Source: Verrucomicrobiota bacterium
GTDB lineage: Bacteria; Verrucomicrobiota; Verrucomicrobiia; Verrucomicrobiales; Verrucomicrobiaceae
Length of the DNA stretch: 11,460 nt
NCBI GenBank assembly: GCA_023429545.1
Contig: JAEYUU010000755.1
Span: forward strand, 1 to 11,460
Direction of reading: 5' to 3'
The notes under the pieces are model-generated. The model was not told the origin of the DNA. It worked only from the letters and a program-made list of their open reading frames with translations, and did not search any database. Of this stretch, positions 6,555-11,460 are shown piece by piece (position 1 is the stretch's first letter; each line of letters opens with the position of its first letter). Both the position numbers and the translations under genes were made by a program.

Positions 6555-7691
6555 ATGGCACTGCGCATTGAGCGATTCCCAGACACGGAAGAGGCGCGCG
6601 CTGCCGCAAGACGCTTCAATGAACGGTTGCGCGCCAGCGGCATGACCGACTTCGAACTGATGGAGAGCCCGTTCTCCAAAAGATATCCTGAGTCTGACGA
6701 TGCCGCCATCTGGCAGCAATACTTCCTCGCCCTCGAATCAGATAACAGCGGTGCCACACAGGAGGTCCGCGGCGGCTACCTGCTGCAATACCAGCGCTAC
6801 CATACGCCTGAGGGAATAATTCCCACGGCATTCCTTCGCCTGCCCCTCTCCGAGGGTGTGATCAACAAGGTGCACATCCCCGTCGGCATCCGCCTCATGC
6901 AGGACGCGATGAAACGCGAGCAACATTTGTGCTCACTTGGAATGGGCGGCATCAAGCGCCCTCTGCCCCGACTGATGGCGGGACTCGGCTGGCTGGTGCA
7001 TGAGGTTCCATTTCACTTCCTGGTGTTGCGCTCCTCGCGTTTCTTCCGCCAAGTGCGCCTGCTACGCAGCAACAAGTTGCGCTCCATCGCCTGTGACCTG
7101 CTTGCCTACAGCGGAATCGGCTGGGCCGGAACCCGTGTCATGCAGTGGCGGTCGCTCACCTCACGCCTCGGCCCAGGCCTCACGACGACGTGCGAGCCGA
7201 GTTTCGATTCATGGGCCGATACCGTCTGGGAGGACAGGGCACCCCACTACCACTTCGCGGGCGCTCGGAATCAGCATCTCCTGAGCACGATCTATCCAGT
7301 CGAGGACACGCGGTGGATTCGCTGCGTGGTCTGGGAGGACAAGAAACCTCTTGGCTGGGCCTTGCTCCTGTGCACGGACTGGAAAGGGCACAAGCAGTTC
7401 GGCAGTCTCCGGCTTGGCTCCATCGCCGACTGCCTTGCTCCCCCGGAACATGCAGCAGCCATCGTCACCGCCTCTGTTCACGTACTCAAGGAGTGTGGGG
7501 CTGACCTGATCGTGACGAACCAGACGCATCAGGCATGGAATGCCGCGCTCAAGCAGGCCGGATTCCTAAGCGGTCCTTCAAATTTTGTCTTTGCCGCCAG
7601 TCCCACCCTTCACAAGAAATTCGCACTTGGGGAGCATGTGCATGAAATCCACATAAATCGCGGGGACAGCGACGGGCCCATCAATCTGTGA
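6555..7691 (+). CDS. GNAT/FemAB-like putative acyltransferase
   Basis: A 378-residue protein that seems to hold two GNAT-like halves. In the first, RGGYLLQYQRY (72-82) looks like central beta strands, followed by LPLSEGVINKVHIPVGIRLMQDAM and SLGMGGIKRPLPRLMAGLGW, a pattern seen in conserved hypothetical proteins of polysaccharide loci. In the second, RWIRCVVWEDKKPLGWALL, the GSIADCLAPPEHAAAI helix, and ADLIVTNQTHQAWNAALKQAGF (316-337) resemble GNAT strands beta4-beta5 with the closing 'AGF' turn. I cannot place it in a named family. By fold and context it may transfer an acyl or aminoacyl group to a sugar, which makes it a candidate partner for the ACP in the divergent operon. The ATG at 6555 is 4 bp after the deacetylase stop; a TTG at 6516 in frame would overlap that gene and is not preferred. 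Its TGA is directly followed by the ATG of the next gene. Confidence 0.62.
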   Translation: MALRIERFPDTEEARAAARRFNERLRASGMTDFELMESPFSKRYPESDDAAIWQQYFLALESDNSGATQEVRGGYLLQYQRYHTPEGIIPTAFLRLPLSEGVINKVHIPVGIRLMQDAMKREQHLCSLGMGGIKRPLPRLMAGLGWLVHEVPFHFLVLRSSRFFRQVRLLRSNKLRSIACDLLAYSGIGWAGTRVMQWRSLTSRLGPGLTTTCEPSFDSWADTVWEDRAPHYHFAGARNQHLLSTIYPVEDTRWIRCVVWEDKKPLGWALLLCTDWKGHKQFGSLRLGSIADCLAPPEHAAAIVTASVHVLKECGADLIVTNQTHQAWNAALKQAGFLSGPSNFVFAASPTLHKKFALGEHVHEIHINRGDSDGPINL

Positions 7692-8585
7692 ATGCTGAAT
7701 CCTTCCAATCTCGGGTGCACAAAAGTCCATCTCCTTTGCTTGCACATGGCAGTCACGGGGTTACTAGCTGAGGCTTACGACCGACAGTTTCGCCACCCTG
7801 TGACCAGTACCCACGAACAGCGCATTCAAAACGAACTCGCCTACCAGTCCGTCCAGGCGGACAAGGAGCGCGAAAGCATCAAACGCACGCCCGATGCCTT
7901 GGTGGAGCAGTACCGCACCTGCCGGAACTGGCGCACCCACCGCGTGGAATGTGTCATCCGCCTCCTGACCATGCACCAGCCGCAGCACATCTGCGACTTC
8001 GGCTGCGGCAGCGGGGAAATGGCCTGCCGGCTCGGCAGGATGGGATACCGCGTAACCGGTCTGGACGTTTCCCCCGAACTCATCGACCTGGCCCGTGAAC
8101 GAGCCAAGCTTGATGGCGTGGAGGACCGGGTGAGCTTCATCGTGGCGGACGGTGCCAGCGCCACCCTCCCAAAAAACGAGTTTGACGCCGTGCTCGCCAT
8201 GTCCGTGATCCACCACCTGCCACTGGAGGCAGGCCTGGACACGCTGGAAGGTCTCTTGAAGCCCGGTGGCCGCATCGCCTTTCAGGAACCGGTGGCCTTC
8301 CTCAAAGGACTGCAATGGCTGAGGGACCGCACCCCCGTGGAGAAAGATGTGAGCCCGGATGAACGCCAACTCAGCATGAAGGAGATTCAGCGCATTCATG
8401 AGCGCTTTGAAGTGGAGGAGATGCATTACTACCACCTTCTCACCCGGCTATCCCGCCTCATGTCCTACAAACAGGCGCTGGCCACCGCTCCTCTGCTCCG
8501 CTGGATCGATTCCGCGCTGCTCATCATTCCCGGCGTGCACAAGTTCTCAGGTGCCGTGGTGATTCTTGGGAGGAAGCGCGGATGA
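7692..8585 (+). CDS. Class I SAM-dependent methyltransferase
   Basis: A 297-residue protein with a class I methyltransferase core: motif I is CDFGCGSGEMA (residues 101-111), the ribose-binding acidic residue is in TGLDVS (D125), VADGASATLP (151-160) is motif II, LAMSVIHHLP (168-177) follows, and LLKPGGRIAFQEP (188-200) is motif III. About 70 extra residues precede motif I and 90 follow it, including YYHLLTRLSRLMSYKQA and a hydrophobic LLRWIDSALLIIPGVH stretch that might touch the membrane. It is unlike the first methyltransferase outside the core, so the two are not recent duplicates. The substrate is probably a sugar hydroxyl or a glycolipid intermediate; this is inferred from context only. 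The ATG at 7692 touches the previous TGA (TGAATG), allowing reinitiation. A second in-frame ATG at 7746 (MAVTGLLAEAYD) is also possible, because the first 18 residues are Cys-rich and look unlike the family. Confidence 0.87.
   Translation: MLNPSNLGCTKVHLLCLHMAVTGLLAEAYDRQFRHPVTSTHEQRIQNELAYQSVQADKERESIKRTPDALVEQYRTCRNWRTHRVECVIRLLTMHQPQHICDFGCGSGEMACRLGRMGYRVTGLDVSPELIDLARERAKLDGVEDRVSFIVADGASATLPKNEFDAVLAMSVIHHLPLEAGLDTLEGLLKPGGRIAFQEPVAFLKGLQWLRDRTPVEKDVSPDERQLSMKEIQRIHERFEVEEMHYYHLLTRLSRLMSYKQALATAPLLRWIDSALLIIPGVHKFSGAVVILGRKRG
8568..8573 (+). promoter_or_regulatory. Shine-Dalgarno site for the glycosyltransferase
   Basis: GGGAGG lies 8 nt upstream of the ATG at 8582, inside the last codons of the methyltransferase. 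It is the only strong ribosome binding site I can place in the window; it supports the start at 8582 and suggests this gene is translated independently as well as by coupling. Confidence 0.65.
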
Positions 8586-9880
8586 GCGCAGAGTCAGCTT
8601 CGCCATCCTCAAAAATACAAGGCAGTCGCGATCTGCTGCTCGTCTCGCACAACTTCCCTCCCACTCAGGGACCGGAATCGCTCCTGGTCGGTATGAATGC
8701 GAAGTCGCTCCATGACTTCGGCTGGAACGTGACCGCACTCACCACCACCAGCCGCCATGCAAGGCAGGGCGCTGATGCCGATCTTCTTGGCGTGCTGCCG
8801 CCGAACATCGAGATCCTCCGTGCGCGAAGCTGGGATGCCTACATCTGCGCGGCCTTTCCCCGTTTGGGGAGACGGCTCGTGCTCTGGCTGGAGCAGCAGA
8901 TACTCCCCGAGCCCTACTTTCTGTGGCGCAGTCCCGCAGTGAGCGCAGGGCGCCAGTGGATGCAAAAACACACCACACTCCCGGTCATCTACAGCCGGGC
9001 GCCGAAATTCATCAGCAATGTGGTGGGTCTCGACCTGAAGCGCGCCACCGGCGCGCCCTGGGTGGCGCATTTCAGCGATCCCTGGACGAAAGTACCGCGA
9101 CGCGGTGGCAAGCGGGTGGACCGGCTCACCCACCGTCTTGAGCGCGAAATCGTCGCCGAGGCCGATGCCGTCATCTTTGTCTCTGAGCAAACGGCCGAGG
9201 CCATCATGAAGCAGTATCCGGAGGCATGGCGCAAAAAGGTGCATGTGATTCCCCACGGGTATCTGAGTCTCAAAATTCCCCCGGTGCCCGCGAAATCTGA
9301 AAAGGGCCGCCCGCTCCGCGCCATGCACGCAGGCTCGTTCTATCCGGGCTTTCGCGAGCCCGACAGTCTGTTCAAGGCCATCGCAGAACTGCACTCCCGG
9401 CAATCGCTGCTCGGTCGCTTTGAGCTTCTCTGCGTCGGGCCCGATTCCACACGCTACCAGAAGGATCTCGAAGCGTTGGGAATCCAGAAGCTCGTGGTAC
9501 TACGCGACTCCGTATCCTTCAATGAATGCCAGCGCCTGGTGGCAGAGGCAGACCTGCTGGTGGTGATTGACACCCCCAACCTCGGCGGCTTGTTCCTTCC
9601 CACCAAGCTCATCGAGTACATGGCGTTTGAAAAACCCATCCTCGGCCTGGCCGAACCCGGCAGCGCCGTGGCAGAGGTCCTTCACCACTGCGGACTGCCC
9701 AATGCCAATATCGCGGACCCCGCTTCCTGCGCGAAAGTCTTGCGCCGCTGGCTGGACTCATGGGAGGGCAGTTCATGGGCGCTTCCCCAAGCATCACTCG
9801 ACGCGATGCGATCCTACGAATTGCAGCGCGTGAACACCGCGCTCAACAATCTGCTCCACGAGCTCGCCGCCCGAAAGTAA
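8582..9880 (+). CDS. Glycosyltransferase, GT4-like (GT-B fold)
   Basis: A 432-residue GT-B protein of the GT4/WcaI-WbuB type. The N-terminal domain begins LLLVSHNFPPTQGPESLLVGMNAKSL (18-43 region), with the usual 'PP-G' loop; VAHFSDPW (161-168) is the characteristic acceptor-domain motif; VIFVSEQTAEAI (197-208) and HVIPHGY (221-227) mark the hinge. The C-terminal nucleotide-binding domain starts at RAMHAGSFYPGFREPDSLFKAI (246-267) and ends with FLPTKLIEYMAFEKPILGL (338-356). The first Glu of the classic EX7E motif is L337, while the second is E345; loss of the first occurs in this subgroup. It should transfer a sugar from a nucleotide donor to a lipid-linked glycan at the inner membrane. Donor and acceptor are not readable. 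The start overlaps the methyltransferase stop (ATGA) and has a good ribosome binding site. It is the last gene of the + operon and converges with the BY-kinase gene. Confidence 0.9.
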   Translation: MSAESASPSSKIQGSRDLLLVSHNFPPTQGPESLLVGMNAKSLHDFGWNVTALTTTSRHARQGADADLLGVLPPNIEILRARSWDAYICAAFPRLGRRLVLWLEQQILPEPYFLWRSPAVSAGRQWMQKHTTLPVIYSRAPKFISNVVGLDLKRATGAPWVAHFSDPWTKVPRRGGKRVDRLTHRLEREIVAEADAVIFVSEQTAEAIMKQYPEAWRKKVHVIPHGYLSLKIPPVPAKSEKGRPLRAMHAGSFYPGFREPDSLFKAIAELHSRQSLLGRFELLCVGPDSTRYQKDLEALGIQKLVVLRDSVSFNECQRLVAEADLLVVIDTPNLGGLFLPTKLIEYMAFEKPILGLAEPGSAVAEVLHHCGLPNANIADPASCAKVLRRWLDSWEGSSWALPQASLDAMRSYELQRVNTALNNLLHELAARK

Positions 9881-9914
9881 GCTGAGGCCTTCCAGATCAG
9901 GCCGCCTTAGGCGG
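9881..9914. terminator. Candidate stem-loops between convergent genes
   Basis: The 26-bp gap between two convergent stops contains GGCCT/AGGCC (9886-9890 / 9899-9903, 8-nt loop), followed and partly overlapped by CCGCC/GGCGG (9902-9906 / 9910-9914) around the TTA stop anticodon. Both stems are GC-rich but only 5 bp long, they compete for shared bases, and no T-tract follows. A bidirectional terminator would be expected here; the evidence for these stems is weak. Confidence 0.25.
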
Positions 9915-11460
9915 TCGCAACATGCGGCCCCTTCGACACCCCGGTCTCGAACTCCTCGTAATACGTGGGTGAGTAGTAGTAATAGTAGTAGTGATTCGTC
10001 AGCTTCGAAAGGTCCACCGCATTCAGGACGAATCCGTAAATGTGGGCGCCCGCCTTCTTCAGATTCTCCACGGCGGCAGTTACATCCATGAACCGGGTGG
10101 AGTGCGCCCGAACCACCAGCAACACACCATCAGCAGCAGCCTGAATCCCGATCGTTTCACTCAGGCCCAGCACCGGTGGCGTATCCAGAATGATGCGGTC
10201 GTACTTCGTCCGCCAATCCTCGATCATGTGCAGGAACGTCGCCTGGCACAGAATGTCGGTGCTGCCCGCGATGATGGGACCGCGAGGAATCACATCCAGC
10301 TTGTCCGACTCCGTTCTCATCACCGCGTCCATCTCCGTGGCGCGACCGGTAAGCAAATTGGACATGCCAATCTGAGTGGGGGTGTCGGTAATCATCCCGA
10401 TGCGACCGCGGCGAAGGTCGCAATCCACCAGCAAGGTGCGCTCGCCCATGGAATAGAAGGCCCACGCGAGATTGGATGCCATGGAACTCTTCCCCTCCGA
10501 GGGACGGGCGCTGGTCACCATAATCACCTGCGAGCGCTTGGTCGTCTTGTTGGGATTGAGGAGAATGTGGCTGCGAATAACGCGGAAGGCTTCCAGCAGG
10601 AAATTCGGCACTTTCGCGTCAATGACCGGAGAACGGAAAATCTGCTCGATCAGGAACTTGGACGTGAGAGGAATCACCCCTATACCGCGAACACCGGTAG
10701 CCGCCTCAATCTGCTGGATCCGACTGGCTGAGGTATCAAAGAGATGCACCAGCATCGGAACGCCCAAGGCAAGTCCCAGGGAAAGCGCGAGGCCGAAAAT
10801 GGCGAGCTTGAACTTGCTGGGAGACACAGGATCCTTGTCACGCAAGGTTTCCACCGCCATGAAACGCATCTGCAGACGGTCCTTGTCCTGGCCGAACTGG
10901 AGCTTGGCAATGGTCGTCGCGAGCTGGTTGTGCGCCTTGTCCCATTCAAGCTGGCCTTTTTCCCTCAGTTGGTAATCTTGGCGCGAACGCTCGTATTCCG
11001 CGGTCACCTTGTGGTACTCAGGGAGCTTCAACTCCAGATCCTTGAGCTTTTCGCCGAGACGGGCTCCCTCCACCTCGAACCGCTGCATTGCCACATTCAG
11101 CTCAGCGCGCAGCTTGTCCTCCAACTCAACCTGTTCACGTGCCAGCGCCACCATGATGTCGTGCCCGGGGCGGTACATGGCACTCTTGCGCTCGATCTCC
11201 GCCTTGACCTCGCGGAGACGGATCTCCAGTTTTTGCCAGGGCTCGATTTCGGTGATCATGCTAGGCTGCACCACCAGTTGTGTGGCGCGGGAATTTTCCG
11301 CAGGAAGCGTAGACAGCGTCCCTGCCGGGTCACGGACCACGCTGCCGACTTCCGTGGGCTTCTCCAGCTTGAAGGCACTGAGCAGGGAAAGCTTCGCCAG
11401 CGTGTCCATTTGCTCCCCACCCTGCTGCAATTGATTGCGTATTTCGCCCATCTTACGCAT
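9907..11460 (-). CDS. Wzz-type polysaccharide co-polymerase / BY-kinase, C-terminal part (5' end outside window)
   Basis: The frame runs off the right edge, leaving 517 visible residues of a fused chain-length determinant and bacterial tyrosine kinase. In the visible part, residues about 75-200 are a charged, Gln/Glu-rich coiled-coil of the periplasmic domain. DPVSPSKFK (210-218) is the proline-containing lead to the second membrane segment (about 219-240, LAIFGLALSLGLALG). The cytoplasmic kinase has EAFRVIRSHILL (290-301), Walker A SARPSEGKSS (317-326, K324), Walker A' LLVDCDLRR (343-351) and Walker B RIILDTPP (422-429). The C-terminal tail is HYYYYYYSPTYYEEF (490-504), eight tyrosines that are probably autophosphorylated. 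Homologues (Wzc, ExoP) set polysaccharide length and drive export with an outer-membrane Wza-type channel. The ATG at 11458-11460 is most likely internal, since the first membrane segment and most of the Wzz domain are missing. Walker A is SARPSEGKSS where TSALPGEGKS/T is commoner. Confidence 0.93.
   Translation of the reverse strand: MRKMGEIRNQLQQGGEQMDTLAKLSLLSAFKLEKPTEVGSVVRDPAGTLSTLPAENSRATQLVVQPSMITEIEPWQKLEIRLREVKAEIERKSAMYRPGHDIMVALAREQVELEDKLRAELNVAMQRFEVEGARLGEKLKDLELKLPEYHKVTAEYERSRQDYQLREKGQLEWDKAHNQLATTIAKLQFGQDKDRLQMRFMAVETLRDKDPVSPSKFKLAIFGLALSLGLALGVPMLVHLFDTSASRIQQIEAATGVRGIGVIPLTSKFLIEQIFRSPVIDAKVPNFLLEAFRVIRSHILLNPNKTTKRSQVIMVTSARPSEGKSSMASNLAWAFYSMGERTLLVDCDLRRGRIGMITDTPTQIGMSNLLTGRATEMDAVMRTESDKLDVIPRGPIIAGSTDILCQATFLHMIEDWRTKYDRIILDTPPVLGLSETIGIQAAADGVLLVVRAHSTRFMDVTAAVENLKKAGAHIYGFVLNAVDLSKLTNHYYYYYYSPTYYEEFETGVSKGPHVATA
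9973..9990 (-). repeat. TAC/TAT trinucleotide run encoding six tyrosines
   Basis: Six consecutive Tyr codons (five TAC and one TAT on the coding strand) form a near-perfect triplet repeat in the BY-kinase tail. The repeat is in frame, so gain or loss of units would change the number of tyrosines without a frameshift. Confidence 0.85.

Noticed and set aside
7764..8435. Long open frame on the - strand (223 codons)
   Set aside because: It is antisense to the methyltransferase core motifs; its product has no domain I can recognise.
8609..9403. Long open frame on the - strand (264 codons)
   Set aside because: It lies antisense to the well-supported glycosyltransferase, its product is His/Gly/Arg-rich with no recognisable motif, and such frames are common opposite GC-rich genes.
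9991..10731. A + strand frame of 246 codons
   Set aside because: It is antisense to the kinase domain with Walker motifs and is rich in His, Arg and Asn without any recognisable fold.
1..11460. CRISPR arrays, tRNA genes, insertion sequences, toxin-antitoxin or phage genes
   Set aside because: Both strands were read for repeats, cloverleaf-like sequences and transposase or integrase motifs; none was seen, and coding density leaves little room for them.

Overview
The window is about 11.5 kb of GC-rich bacterial DNA, coding almost end to end. It reads as part of an extracellular or capsular polysaccharide locus. Most starts lack a clear Shine-Dalgarno sequence. The gene mix (WbpP-type epimerase, Wzz/BY-kinase, GT4 glycosyltransferase, FkbH-ACP pair, spermidine-synthase-like protein) suggests a Gram-negative environmental bacterium. 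A member of the Verrucomicrobiota or a relative is my best guess, but this comes from general gene style and not from a marker gene.

Layout from left to right: (1) the 3' end of a spermidine-synthase-like gene on + (1-384), whose stop codon interlocks with that of a convergent class I methyltransferase on - (381-1088). (2) A 77-bp divergent spacer, then a WbpP-type UDP-sugar 4-epimerase on + (1166-2191). (3) A three-gene operon on -, read right to left: an FkbH-like HAD/GNAT protein (3678-5471), an acyl carrier protein (3439-3681, ATGA overlap), and a MaoC-hydratase/SDR fusion (2203-3375). (4) A 134-bp divergent spacer, then a tight four-gene operon on +: a polysaccharide-deacetylase-like protein, a GNAT/FemAB-like putative acyltransferase, a second methyltransferase, and a GT4-like glycosyltransferase (5606-9880). 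(5) A convergent Wzz-type co-polymerase/BY-kinase on - (9907 to the right edge), lacking its N-terminus here and ending in a tyrosine-rich tail.

A plausible joint function: the epimerase supplies a UDP-HexNAc or UDP-hexuronic acid precursor, the glycosyltransferase builds the repeat unit, and the Wzz/BY-kinase controls chain length and export. The deacetylase, GNAT protein and methyltransferases would modify the glycan. The unusual part is the FkbH-ACP-MaoC::SDR operon. It looks like a small carrier-protein pathway that makes a short acyl group (glyceryl, or something derived from it) on an ACP, and the GNAT protein is a candidate for transferring that group to a sugar. The family assignments come from motifs; the combined pathway is inference. 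I saw no tRNA, rRNA, CRISPR array, insertion sequence or integrase.
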